Shown piece by piece: positions 34,983 through 46,454 of a stretch of DNA of 64,000 nt. Origin of the DNA: Mastigamoeba balamuthi (lineage: Eukaryota > Evosea > Mastigamoebida > Mastigamoebidae). The notes under the pieces are model-generated. The model ran no database searches, was not told the origin of the DNA, and worked only from the letters and a program-made list of their open reading frames with translations. The DNA lies in contig CACRSC010000053.1 of assembly GCA_902651635.1 (NCBI GenBank), positions 186,001-250,000 on the forward strand, read 5' to 3'. Within the stretch, counting starts at the first letter, position 1. Each line of letters starts with the position of its first letter. The translations under genes were made by a program, and so were the position numbers.

Positions 34983-36000
34983 CTATCCTATATCCAGCCC
35001 TGAGAGTAACCAGAGCCGGCTGTCCCTGCTGTACCGCGGTACCGGGGTATGGATACTCTGCTCGTTGAGAGTCACCCAGACGCGTGTAGAAACATACTCT
35101 GGATCCCTGGGGAAACCGACCTCGTGCATCAAACACGCTGCCTCCTTGTTGCACGCGCACAGAGCCACCTCACATGTCGAATGGCGCTTATCGGGGTTCG
35201 AATTCCTCATCGCAGAGGAGATGAGGCCCAGAGCACTACTCCTGTCTGGAGCCACCAGAGGGCCAAAGCACATCCCGCTGTACCCCTCCCTCGAGAACAC
35301 GAAACCCTCCAGGGCTTGTGAGATGCCACTGCTGCGCAGCCCCCAGCCGCGGAGCCCATGCATCTGCTTGTATGCCTGCATCCCGTCAGGAGAGGGGTTA
35401 CTGCAGTGGTTACTTCAAGGAACGTACGCGGCTCTTGTCGAACCCCGTCACAGTGCGGTCGATCTCCACCGCTCGGGCAAAGTCGGGGCCGTCGAGGTCC
35501 AACTCGAAGACGCGTGACTCTATCCCCTGGTCGCCGGAGGGCAATGCGGCGATCACCTCATCAAGGTCCTCGCACCAGCGGTACTGCGTCTCGCAGTCCT
35601 CGTGCACGCAGTGCATACCAAAGCGCCTCGTGAGCATCCTCTGCACGGCGGGCGACGCACAGTCGCAGCCCAGCATCGACGCGCCACACGACGTGGCGTA
35701 CGCGGCTGCGCGGTCGAAGAGCAGCGACCCGACGCCTCGAGACCGGAACCGTTTGGAGACGAACATGACAGAGAGCCACGCGTACTCGTCGCAGGGACGC
35801 TCGGTGGCACAGAGCCCGACAACGGAGCCACCACAGAGGGCGCAGAAGACACCTCCCCCGTGAGTCAGCGAATGGCAGCGGGCCCAGTCGCTGCTGGCGA
35901 AGTTGTCCCACTCGTCCTGGTGCACCAGAGCCGTGCAGTCGTCGAACAGTCCGGGCGTGGCGACGCGTATCTCAATCGGTCCGCACGCGTCGTCTTCCAT
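34983..36000 (-). CDS. Two-domain GNAT-family N-acetyltransferase
   Basis: Exons 36000-35428 and 35375-34983 are joined by a 52-nt intron (GTACGT donor, GATGCAG acceptor) and give 321 residues. The first half is a GNAT domain: GGSVVGLCATE (strand 4), LSVMFVSKRFRSRGVGSLLF (the Q/RxxGxG/A acetyl-CoA loop) and GCDCASPAVQRMLTRRFGM. The second half fits the partner domain found in bacterial-style double GNATs: LDGPDFARAVEIDRTVTGFD, GFVFSREGYSGMCFGPLVAP, then LMHEVGFPRDPEYVSTRVWV. The substrate is unknown. It is probably cytosolic. Confidence 0.75.
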
Positions 36001-36227
36001 CGCGGGGCCAAGTTTGGATGTTCTGGGTATCTTGTTTCGACGGCGGTTCCGAGGAAAACACGGAAAAGAGAGATTCGACGGGGGATGCTACACTCTGAAG
36101 AATCTAATGGAATTGTAACAAAAGGACATATTCGGACAATCACACCGGGCGAGAACCGATAGAAAAGGACCTTTGGAATCAGCAAGCAGAATAGCACTGC
36201 AAACGAGCACAGAAGACCCCACGTAGA

Positions 36228-38300
36228 ATGTGGTTCCGCGATGCACGGACTGAGGAGGACCACGCCAACGAGCGTGAGGCCTGCAAGGAGATGGCAGAGG
36301 CCGAGCGGCAACTCGGCTACCCCTTGGGCACTTCGGTCTTCGAGATCCTTCCCGCGGACCTGACGGCAGGAAGGCCGTCACGGAAGGTGCCACTCGGGCC
36401 GGCCGCCTACGCAGCTCCGCCACAGTCTCCACGCCCCACTCCTGCACGGCAGCTGCCAGATGCCACCGTTCTCAGAGCCGTGCAGTCCGGGCCCCACCCT
36501 TTCCTCCCGAGGGTGCGCAGGCCCCTAGTATTCGGCCCTGGTGCATTCCTACTCACCGGTTTATCCGCAGACGTTTTGGGGCTCTACCACGGATAGTGCA
36601 GCCGGTGGAGGGGGACCAAAGCAGGTTCTCCTGCAGTACGAGCCAGACGACGAGCACTTTATGAGGATGCACGGGCTGTGGACTGGTCAGTGGGCACGGG
36701 AGGCTCCCCATCTCGAGCAGGTACACTGCTACCAACGGGCTCCTAGACGCTTACGGGATACGCCCACCGCAGCTCCTCGGCGTCTGCGTGCTCGACAACA
36801 CGAGCGTGCTTGTCTCAAGCCACACGGGGTTCAACCTCCTCATGCTCATGCAGACCAGACCCATCACCAACCGCGAGCTGCTCCGAGGACGCAATGTGCC
36901 CGCCCTATCACACTGATTTGTTTTATCGGAAAGAGTACTGAAGATGACTTCTCGGTGACTGTCCCAGCGACGTATCCAAAGGCGTGGAGCAGCTGAGAGC
37001 AGCCAGAATCGTTCACTGCGGTCTGTGTGCCGGGTCTATCGCCATCGAGTGCTCTGGCAGTGGGGGGATCTCGGCGATGATCACTCCCTTCCAGACTTCT
37101 GTGGACATCCCCATGGAATGTACAGAGGCGCAACTCGGCCCCACAGCAGTCGTTCCAGTTCGCTGGACTCACCCGGAGGTCCTCAGCAAGGCCACCGCCT
37201 CTTTCGCTGCCGACATCTGGAGCTTCGGGATTCTGCTGGTAGAATTGTTCTCCGGCGACCGACCCTTCGCGGGAGAGGAGACAGTTGAGGAGGTAAGATC
37301 ACGACTATCGCAAGTCAGGCCCGTGGATATTGTCCCCGACTCGATTCCGTTATCCTTGCGCCGCGTTGCGCTCTCGTGTTTTGACTGCATCTCCGACTCC
37401 CTCAGGGGAATTGAGCACGGCCTGATGGACCTGCTCAGTTTAAAAGCCGAGTGGTTGGGCACCCTCTCTGTCCCTCGAGACCCCTCCAAGCTGCCCGAGT
37501 ACAGACCCGTCAGGGCCCAGTGTTGCGATTGCACTTCGTGCAATCAGGCGCACGAGACGCTATTCACCTGCCCATCGTGCTTCAAACCCGCGTGTCTCAG
37601 ATGCTCAGTCCAGTCGGACCAGGAGCTTCCAGAGATTGATGCGAGTTCACTCGAGGGGAGAATAACGGTTCGGGATTCCGTGCCTGTGTCCTTCTCATCT
37701 CACTCGGTACTATCAGTGCCCAGTGGACGGAGCCCTCGTGGAATGTGTAAGAGGGGAAATGGGCACTCTGAGTGAGTGCCACTGCTGCTCAGCAGCAATA
37801 TCGCCATTCGATATGAAGTGCATTACACGAGGCTGCACAGTTGCGCTGTGCCTGCGCTGCGCCTACATGCAAACACTGTTCCCGATTGTATGCAGCTGCA
37901 GCCTTGCCGAATCCGAAGAAGGCGTTCTCTCTGTACGTCATCTCGCTGTTATACTTCTACCTACAATACTAACACGTCACAAGTGGATACCTGACCTGGA
38001 GGATTGGTCCGGCGTGGAGACTTCGCGTGTTCTCTCTGCAGGACGGCATCACAGCCTCATTGATTTGGAGTGTGATGTGTGCTCATCAGGGTGCATAGGC
38101 GCACGCTCTCCAACCGGGTTTGACTTCAGTTGCAGGATTCAGGAGGATCAGAGAGCTTTCTATATTATGGGGTCTAATGGAGTTCATTGTTGCTGCAGGT
38201 GCATACACCAATCCAGCGATCAGCAGCTGATAACCAGCACGCAGCAACTGCGCCCAGTGGGTTCACCTGCAAGAGATCCGACTGGACGTTCGCATATCGT
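36228..38300 (+). CDS. TKL-type pseudokinase followed by repeated Cys-rich fingers (5' part of a probable larger gene)
   Basis: The start used is the ATG at 36228 (MWFRDARTEEDHANERE). A degenerate kinase N-lobe is read near 36745-36905 (PPQLLGVCVLDNTSVLVSSH). The C-lobe is clear at 36984-37290: RAARIVHCGLCAGSIAI in place of VHRDLKxxNIL, ITPFQTS in place of DFG, then VRWTHPEVL and FAADIWSFGILLVELFSGD. It lacks the HRD Asp and the DFG Asp, so it should be inactive. Cys-rich fingers follow at about 37525-37610 (CCDCTSC to CLRC), 37770-37905 (CHCCS to CLRC to CSC) and 38068-38205 (CDVCSSGC to CCCRC). Introns at about 37680-37720 and 37935-37983 (the latter with TACTAAC branch) link them. A fourth finger lies in the next part, which suggests one gene. 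Confidence 0.55.
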
Positions 38301-40746
38301 TGGCAGTGGGAGAAACGTGGGTCTGCTTCGGTTGCAACAATGTCGGAGACCCATCGGAAGACACATTGGTCTTTCTCGTGTCTGACCACCATTGTGGTGA
38401 TCTTTTGCTGTGCATGTCCTGCCTGTGCTGCTGTACCAAGACGCCCGAATACGAGAATGGCCCTGCTGTTCTCAGGTTCAACAGTAAGTCTCCGCCAACG
38501 GCAACACTGTGGCTGGCAGATCTCTTCCACAGGGTCTACCACAAGGAAAGCAGTCGCTCAGTGATGATAATGCTGTTCGAGTACATCGTGGACGAGAAGG
38601 ATAAAACTATTCTCAATTCCACATTCCGGCGGATGCTTCTGTGCTCCAGGTGGCCGCTACACACTGCTCTGCGGTATAACCTCTCCTTTCTCACTCAATG
38701 CTCCTTTGCAATGATTCACCAATTTGTTGATAGTCTGATCGGCGAACTTCATAGTTCCAGTAACCAACACTCAACCGACAACAAGCTCTGGCAGCTTCAA
38801 ATTGACGCCCTTCTGCCTCTGACTATCGGGATGATGGACATTCTCGAAATCTGTCCAGAGGTTGTTGCCTACGAGCGCTATTACAGCAGATACTTCTTCG
38901 AGAGACCGTACAGCTTCGATAGTGATGCCCGTCCACAGTAGGTGTAACCATTTCTGTTGTGTTTTCTTACACCATTCAGGAGCATCTTACAGCTATCTCT
39001 AAAGACGGGAGAATCGGCAATCATTGCCCATAGCTCACTACAGAATGCCCTGACAGAGTGTTGGAGGGATACCTACAATAGGAACCACGAGGCCGACGAT
39101 GACGGAAGTCACATTCAAGTTACATGCGGGAAGGTTACCATATCCCCATTTCTGATCTACCGGATGCACTTGGCCTCCTACCTGATATTTATGTCCATTG
39201 TGACTGTATGTTGTTTCTCCCGGAATTATGGAAAGTTTACAGCAGCAGAACTACTTCTTGCCGTATGGGTTGCTGGACACATTATTGAAGAGATACTCGA
39301 AGCCGCTCTTCAAAAGCGTCTTTATTTTACTTCTTTGTGGAATCTGTTTGATGTTGTCATGAATACCTGCTTCGCATCTGCTTTGCTCCTAAAAGGAGTA
39401 ACAAAACTACAAGGAGTGGTTGCCAAACTCGTGTTTGACACGCTTCTGTCACTGTCTGCATGATGTATGGGCCTTCGAGGTTTACAATGGTTTTCTGTCC
39501 ACTGGTAAGGGATTTCACAAATGAGACTAAACTAAGCCATTCATCAGGAAGCTGGGCCCTTTGTTGATATCGTTTGCAATGATGATTTATGATGTTCTGT
39601 ACTTTCTTCTCCTATTTATGGCAGTTATTTTTTCCTTCACTGTTCCTGCTATAAAAATGGTCTCAGAGCAAGATCGACACTCCTACGAAAGCTCGAGCTC
39701 GGACGAGCAACTGATACCCAACTCTGTTCATGTTCTTGGCCAAATGGTGTGGTCGATTGTTGGACGTCCTGATGTTGATAACAGTGAGTTATCACTGGTA
39801 TGTATTGGCTGATATAAAGTGTATCTCACTCATTATAGGTTCGAATGATATTTGTTGAGCTGTTATTCATTTTCTTTGTTGTTCTTGTTGGTCTTGTGAT
39901 GATCAACCTGTTGATTGCAATTATGAATTCGACCTATGCAAAAATCGAAGAAAGTGCTGAAGCACAATTCAGAGTATGAGACTCTCCTTTTCTAATCTCA
40001 TATTACCCTTTAGATGCAATTTGCCCAGACGGTCATGGATTTCACTTTTGCTAAATACCTCTGGCCTGCTCCTCTGAACCTTATTTCTCTTCCCATCACT
40101 GGAATACTAGCACTTCGGAAATATGAACATAGTGACCCAGTTCAGCCAGAAGATGGTAAGCAGAGAAATGAGAAGGAAATTGAGATACAAAGTAGAGCAG
40201 CTTGTACTCTTCTTAGAAATTATTTGGTTACAAGACAAATAGAAGAAAATAGAAAATGATCTTAATGCTGAATCAGAGTATGGTGTACTATTATGATTAT
40301 TTATCTGTTCAAAACAACAACTACGGGAATCTGTATGGCGATTCCTACCTGAACTTATGCAATCCACTTACTTACTCACAATATTACTTCAAGTTTAAAT
40401 TACTTTTCTCTTTGATATGTTGTGCACTTGTGAAGGTAAATCCTGATCAAGTAAGGAGTTCTCTGCCATTGTGGCAGAAATAAAGAAGGAAATGGTAGTG
40501 GACAAGATACATAAGGGAAGAAAAGAAGAAGAAGAACACAATGTTGGACAGCTCATCAGAGGCAGAACAGTATGATGCAGGGACAGACGGGAAGGGTTAT
40601 TGAACATGATAAAGAATTATGCAGGACTTACCCATGAACCAGCTGCTAATAGAAGAGCTGAGTGAACTATTAAATAATATTCACGATGCCAGGGCCGACC
40701 TTCTTTCAGAGTTCCTGATCCTGTCTCAATGGGTTAGAATGCTGTA
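38301..40746 (+). CDS. TRP-type cation channel (3' part of the same probable gene)
   Basis: It opens with a fourth Cys-rich finger (WVCFGCNNVG, then LLCMSCLCCC). A helical cytosolic region follows (VMIMLFEYIVDEKDKT, FRRMLLCSRWPLHTAL). An intron at about 38940-38979 precedes membrane segments: HLASYLIFMSIVTVCCF, AELLLAVWVAGHIIEEI, WNLFDVVMNTCFASALLL, then LGPLLISFAMMIYDVLYFLL and FIFFVVLVGLVMINLLIAIM. The last two are S5 and S6; NLLIAIMNSTYAKIEE is typical of TRP channels, and the text after it is TRP-box-like. Further introns lie near 39505-39548, 39784-39839 and 39973-40013. The frame changes between S4 and S5 (39400-39480), where I find no normal intron. A coiled coil at 40633-40746 (LLIEELSELLNNIHDARADL) is the likely C-terminus. 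GC content falls through this gene. Confidence 0.65.
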
Positions 40747-41530
40747 AAAGACAGAGAAAAATCATTCAAATTGATTGCACTCTCACTGTTGCACAGGATG
40801 AAGTCAATGTAGAAGTGCTGCCGTGCTGTCAGCACAACAGGGTGCCTTACAGCACCACCGGGGATGCTGATCACCACGTTCTTCTTCTGCATGCCAGCCA
40901 CTGAAAACGTCGGGTTGAGGACGAGGCAGCTTAACTGCTTCTTCATGCTGGTGTTGACTGGAATGATGAGGTTGAGGAGAACGATGAGAGTTCACTTGTC
41001 CTCCACATAGGCCCAGTTCATACTGCCGGACTGCAGCAACGTGACCTGTTTGCCAGATTCCATGTGGCACATGTCCCAGAAGTACACGTCATGCAGGCCC
41101 ATGTGACGGGGGCCTGTTACGAGGCATGGGACAGTCATTGACCCAATCACTGGCAGGTATGTCCCAGTCTGTTTTGATTGAGTCAGACATTAGAATTGAA
41201 ATGAAGAGCATACTGCTCTGGCACTGGCTCTCTCGGGAATCATGCTGCTATCCATGGTGATGTCTTCATTCAGGGCGTGGTTGAGGGTACAAGGCCATGA
41301 GGTCAGCCCATTCGTGCTCGGAGCACTCTGCTGGGTGACCTGCCACATGGGGGTCCATGGCAGCAACCTGCTGCCTGGTGCGCACCCCAGCACCCTGGAA
41401 TGCCCCCCAGTTGCAGGAAGCAGATGAAGCTGGCCAGGGCCGGGGCTTCTGCCATGGCTGGAGCTCCCTGGCACCAGAGGAAGCAGGCCATCCTACGTTC
41501 TGGTCATGGAAACCACTTCTAAAACAGAAA
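40747..41530 (-). other. Low-GC region with weak coding remnants
   Basis: Minus-strand fragments at 40950-40740 (VVISIPGGAVRHPVVLTARQ) and 41490-41190 look partly coding, but frames break and no family is recognised. They may be pieces of the same unclassified element as the 41.8-44.3 kb remnants. Confidence 0.25.
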
Positions 41531-41539
41531 TAATGTCAG

Positions 41540-41775
41540 GTTGTAAAGGGATGCAGTGCCAGTGAATGTGCCAGCAGCATATAATCATGTGCTGGTGGCA
41601 TAGAATTATGTGCTGATGGCATATAAATATGTGCCAGCAGCATATAGTTATATGCCAGTGGCATAATGGTTGGCATAAGTATGTGCTGGTGGCATATACT
41701 ATGATGTACTGCCAGCACTGCCGCCAGTACAGAATTAAACCGCCAGCACATAGCATGTGCTGGCAGATGATTGTG
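41540..41775. repeat. Quasi-palindromic minisatellite, ATGTGCTGGTGGCATAT type
   Basis: About ten imperfect units of ~17 bp (ATGTGCTGGTGGCATAT and its reverse-complement form ATATGCCAGTGGCAT) separated by 4-6 AT-rich bases. Each unit is nearly self-complementary around TGCTGGTGGCA. The same words reappear at 44140-44245 and singly near 42090. Confidence 0.75.
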
Positions 41776-41799
41776 TGTTTGAAAAGGGAAGACTCACCA

Positions 41800-43335
41800 G
41801 AACGGCGTGTTGTTGAGCCTGCGGTGCAGCAGGGGCTTGATTGGAGGATGTAGGCACACTAAGCCTCTCGCACTCATGCTGCGCAACACAGCACTTATAC
41901 TGTTGGTATGGGGCATATTCAACTTGAAACTCAGTGGGTGGGAACGCTTAAGAAGAAGAACGAGTGGGGGTGGAGTGAATGTGGTGACAAACCTCGGGCT
42001 TCCCCTTCTTGGGAGTGCTTGGCACAGACTGCATGGTTGACATCAGCTTGTGGGACAACCCAAACAATTTTTGAAAATGATGTCATCTGCTGCCAGCACA
42101 TAATTTCTGCCAGTGGCACAGCTACAGGCATAGCAATGATGGAAGCCAAAGATGGCGCCTGGCCTATTCGTGGCAAGTACAAGTGCAGTACACATGTGCA
42201 CCAGGCTCAACTGGGCCCAGCCAACATCCCAGAGGGCGACCCAGTTGGCCCAGACCTGTCCCATGTTAGGGCACTTGAGGACCAGGTCAGGAACCTCAGG
42301 CAACAGAACAGGCAGCTCAGCACTCAGCTGGAGATGTACAAGGGCATCGATAGATGGAATCCAGCACAGGTGCATGCTGCGAAACACGAGCTGCAGAGTG
42401 CCGTGGAACCCACGGGGCTGGAGGAGGCCACGTTTCCCCAGTACATTGCTGCACTGAGGCATACGATGCCCAGCTTAATGCTCGTTCTGTGCTCTCTCCT
42501 GGGCTACAAGGACTCAGCCCCTGACAACGACCTGGCCATGCATGTGCTCACCATATATGTCATCTGTGTGTGCAGCTATTCACAGAGAAAGGACGTGCAC
42601 TTTCAGCATGTTGCTTTCCAGCTGTCTGTGGAGCCATACAACTTCTACAGCCATATGGGACCTGTTTTGCCAGCTTCAACTTGTGTACGATTATTGCAGA
42701 ACAACGACAAATAAGCTGGATAAGGCCAGGCACAAGCAGGCCATGCTGCTGCAGAAACACTGTGTGCAGGTTGCAGACAACCTGCAGGTGGCTGTAGGGT
42801 GCGGTTTCCAGCATCTGGACAGGCATGCCACGATGCTGCATGGTGTGATGTGGGGAATAGTACCTAATGACGACTACCTTGAGTGTGTGCAGTCGGACAT
42901 ACTCTACACACTTGCCATGACCTGTCAAGGAGGTGCTGGAAGAGGTTGTTCATCGGGCTTTCTTCTGGGGAATGTACTACAACAAGACGGGGTGCCCTCT
43001 GTCAATAATTCCTCCTGTGGAGAGCTGAAAAAGGCATCTATCTGTCCACACTTATCAGCTGCCAGATATGGACTGGTGGCAGCACAGAGTCTGCACAGAC
43101 TGCCTCTTATACGGACATGGTCCGTTTCGTGGAGGAGACTCGCTTGGGAGTGGCCACAGGAGGCATTGGTGCCCAGCTGCCCCTGATGCCAGTGTTCGAG
43201 GGCGACCAGCAGGTGTTCTCTAAGCTATGGCAAATGTGTAACCAGAATGTGGAACTGCCTCATTACCCCGACTCTGGCTTTTCTGGGTTGCAAGGGAACA
43301 AAGAACATGCTCAAGAACTTCATTCAGCTGGATGA
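41800..43335 (+). other. Unclassified coding remnant in the repeat island
   Basis: Plus-strand coding-like text spans several frames. One block (41908-42714) has a coiled coil (RALEDQVRNLRQQNRQLSTQ) followed by a hydrophobic helical domain (MPSLMLVLCSLLGYKDSAPD). The next block (about 42716-42930) continues KARHKQAMLLQKHCVQVADN, and a third (43110-43335) reads VEETRLGVATGGIGAQLPLM. Two frame changes and no clear introns suggest either an unspliced multi-exon gene or a decayed mobile element. Its position between matching minisatellites favours an element. The family is not recognised. Confidence 0.35.
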
Positions 43336-43369
43336 CATGATCGTGCTTCTGATCTCTGCTCTGCTACTG

Positions 43370-43575
43370 TAGCGGCACGTAGTAGCATCATGTGTAGTGG
43401 CATGTAGCAGAACCATGCGTAGCGGCATGTGGTGGACCCTCTGCTATGCTGCATAGTTCATTCATTGTGCTACACACCACTGCAGCAGGGTCCGCTATGT
43501 GCCGCTACGTATGAAGGTACTACGCACCACTATGCATAAATGTGCTATGCACTGCTACACATAAATATGCTATGG
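43370..43575. repeat. Imperfect inverted repeat of GTAGCGGCATGT units
   Basis: Units such as GTAGCGGCACGTAG and GTAGTGGCATGTAG run to about 43445, then their reverse complements (GTGCTACACACCACT, CTATGTGCCGCTACG) follow. The best arms are near 43420-43446 and 43482-43512, which pair over most of ~27 bp around GGACCCT/AGGGTCC. The region can form a long hairpin. Confidence 0.7.
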
Positions 43576-43589
43576 AAGGCACCTGTGCT

Positions 43590-44307
43590 CCCACTTGGGG
43601 TGCTCCATGAACAGGGGGTGGTAGTTGACCTTGGTTCACTGCTCTATCTGCGAGACAATGGGCCTTGCCATTATCACAGACAGAGCAGCAGTGTAGGGCC
43701 TCCTGTCTGCTGGGAGGTTCTTGAGCTCTGGGACTTTTCAAGATAGTATTATACACATATTGTTAGAAATTTGAAAAATAAAGGGTAGGAAGGAAACGTA
43801 CCAGGAATGCCGAGCATCAGCTTCTCCCTGAGCATCAGCTTCCTGGACTGCGTGCCTGCCTCAACAGCACACGTGAGGGCATTCATCCTGCATAATTAGT
43901 TTGAATTAGAGCCAGAAGAACAAGGAAGAATGGGGGAAGGGGGGGGTTTCGTACCTCATGATGAGGTCACTCAGAGTACCACCAAGCAGCATCTGCAAGG
44001 CCTTGAACCCAGCCCTGACCTCTTCAAAGGTGCAGGGCTGGTGGGCGCACTCCTCACTGGGCTTGGCAGTGAAAATGGTGAGGAGGTCACGCGATGGTCT
44101 TGATTGACTCAGCTGCTTCATCCTCCATGCCAACTCATACACCAGCATATACGCTGGCATATACACTGTGCCGCTGGCAAAGTTGATGGCCGAGCTGTGC
44201 CACTGGCACATAGCCTGGCACATATGCTGGCATATATCACCTTTGTCACGAATCACTTGATTTGAAAAATTTCTGTGAAATAGTGCTTTAAATGCATCAA
44301 AGAGCAT
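43590..44307 (-). other. Minus-strand coding remnant, unclassified
   Basis: The block at 44307-43906 reads PSRDLLTIFTAKPSEECAHQ and VRAGFKALQMLLGGTLSDLI. Continuing text near 43890-43800 (SRKLMLREKLMLGIPG) and 43750-43600 (hypothetical) follows on the same strand. The blocks look like exons or pieces of one protein, but no family is recognised. Confidence 0.3.
44140..44245. repeat. Second cluster of GCTGGCATAT minisatellite units
   Basis: Units such as CAGCATATACGCTGGCATAT and TGGCACATATGCTGGCATAT. They are related to the 41540-41775 cluster. The two clusters bracket the unclassified remnants between them. Confidence 0.65.
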
Positions 44308-44640
44308 ATTATGTTAAGGGCATGTGCTATTGATCATTTGTAACGTTTTTTGACCCTTTTGGTGGGAATTCCCACCCATCAACTGCCAGCTTGGACAGAC
44401 AGTTCACTAACCGGGTTTTCCTTGGGGCTTGATCCCACTTATTTGAGAGAACAGAGGTTTACACTTAACTATTTAGTTTTAAATTGTATGAAACATGAAC
44501 AGGTTTTCGTGGCACAGGGTTATGAACATTGATGCAAGGTGATGTTACACCTGTACCAGCACTCAGAGAAACCAGTGTGCCAAGCTGCGCCCCTTGGCTT
44601 TCACATTATGATAATTCTTGCAAAATGTCTTTTCAGCTTA
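44246..44640. other. Low-GC stretch, nothing recognised
   Basis: AT-rich sequence between the second minisatellite cluster and the transposase fragment. I see no coding frame or repeat that I can support. Confidence 0.35.
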
Positions 44641-44880
44641 ACATATAATTTTCCAGTTTCACGAATCCAACAATAGGCAAATCGACAAGAAACTGATTCC
44701 TGTTTTCGCGAATTCCAAATTTGACGTTATTGTCGCGATTGCGATACTTTTCAACTATCGTGATCGTGACATTGTAAAAAGTCAGATTATTCTGACTTTT
44801 TTTGCACTTAATTTTTACTAACACACTGGTATGTTTGACTGCAAAGACATATCTGAAGAACAGTCGTCCTGTCCCTCAAA

Positions 44881-45153
44881 ATGACTCTGAACTGCGTCAT
44901 AAAGCACCTTAACCATGATAATATTGAAGGAACAGTCTTGGGATGGTGGATCAGCCCATGGCACATAATCGTGTTTGATAACCACAGGTCACATACTGAT
45001 AGTGTCGCACCCCAGTACCTGCTCAACCACATAATTGCAGCAGTGAGCTTGCCTGCACATGTGTTACACAATCTTCAGCCACTTGGTCTGGTTGTTAATT
45101 GTGTCTTCCAGAAAAGTGTCTTGAAGAACCTCGAGATCCCTGGAGCTGTCTAA
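44881..45153 (+). mobile_element. Pogo-like (Tc1/mariner superfamily) transposase fragment
   Basis: The text IIVFDNHRSHT followed by SLPAHVLHNLQPLGLVVNCV matches the end of the DDE_1 domain of pogo/Tigger transposases (family form DNHxSH...LPPHTTHLLQPLDVGVF). Only the second catalytic Asp (FDN) and the region after it remain. The upstream half, DNA-binding domain and terminal repeats are not seen, so this is a dead fragment. Confidence 0.65.
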
Positions 45154-45945
45154 CCCTAAGGTCAGTCAGCCACTCATGCATCTCTGCACACTTAATCATG
45201 TCTGATGCCACAATGTCATTCTCACCTCAACCGAGTTCACTGTAATGCCGTGAGCGAAGGCACATTCTAGATGCCGGATTTAATTTGATATTATCCCCCG
45301 GATGGGGTTCTCGCCAAAGTATTTTTTCGTCGGAGTCAGTCGAAATGAAGGGCTGGCAAGTGCCTTGCCACAGCTGCAGTGCTGACAGTTCCCTGTGGTG
45401 ACTGGATGACACATAGGCAGTACTGGGCAGCACTGTTCTGTGCCTGACTGTTGTATAAGAAGTAGATCATAATACAAAGGAAAAAATGAGGGTTTCAAGA
45501 CTATGATGATGAGTTCCCTGTGACCTCAGATGCAAAAGTGGGAAGCAGTATCACTGGGCATGCTGCAGTTGCAAGGGCCGCAGGTGCTGAGTGAACACCA
45601 CCTCAGCAAGTCCAAACAGTACACAGGAAAGCCAGAGCATCATAAGATTGAATGAGCACTACACACTCACATTCTGGAGCTGTAACAGGCTAAGAGCATC
45701 AGCATTGCAGTATGTGAAACATCAATTACTGTTCAGGATATTGCAATTGGTATACAGAACAAATTTCAAGAACACCATGAATGACATTCATAGTCCACCT
45801 GAGCATTGAGTTTTTGTTGTATGAATTTACAGTAAGGGTTAAACGAGCCCCTTTTTTAAAAACCTCATATCCATTCAGCCTGCATGTATTAACATTGCAT
45901 TTCAATGATCTAAACATATACACAGATATTATAAATGAATGCCTC

Positions 45946-46440
45946 TTGTATGCAAGCAAGTGGGTATGGGGGCTCGAATGAGCCCCCATACTCATGCAGC
46001 TTGCATGCAAACATAAGACAATTACAATTCTTGTATGCAGAACAAAATGGCAAAAATATGATATTTGCCTCTTGCATGCAAGTGGGGTTGAGGACTCGAA
46101 TGAGCCCCAGCTTGCATATTGCAATTGTTGCATTTACAATAGAACACTATAACACATAGAAAAATGTCTGACAAATAGAAGCCTCTTGCAAGTGAGTATG
46201 GAAGCTGGAATATGCCCCCAAACCCATAAAGCTTATATGCAAGTGCAAGGACTGAGTTCAAGACAGTATGACATTGAGACAGTCACATATCAAATAGACA
46301 AGCAAAATAAAGAAGAAACTCATACACTATTACTGCTTTTACATGACAGTTTGAAAGCTTGAAATAGTGCCAAGGAAATTGCATGCAAGCAAGTGGGCAT
46401 GGGGGCTCGAATGAGCCCCCATATCCATGTAGCTTGCAGG
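45946..46440. repeat. Hairpin repeats, cluster 1 (four copies)
   Basis: Copies at 45946-46010, 46072-46118, 46186-46243 and 46379-46440. The full form is ~64 bp: outer arm TTGCATGCAAGC, a small internal loop, inner arm GTATGGGGGCTC, tetraloop GAAT, then the complementary arms. The second and third copies are degenerate. Confidence 0.85.
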
Positions 46441-46454
46441 TGGATGTACTCGAA

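Noticed and set aside
35185-35215. A tRNA B-box-like word (GGGTTCGAATTCC)
   Set aside because: It lies in the coding exon of the acetyltransferase on the other strand and has no cloverleaf around it.
39395-39480. A 16-nt intron (GTAACA to CTACAAG) between S4 and S5 of the channel
   Set aside because: It would fix the frame, but the text on both sides could also be joined by a simple base error nearer 39460, which keeps more of the expected S4 region. Not decidable from sequence alone.
41800-44307. Assignment of the remnants to a known virus-like or transposon family
   Set aside because: No integrase, polymerase, capsid or known transposase motif could be read with confidence, so I left it unclassified.
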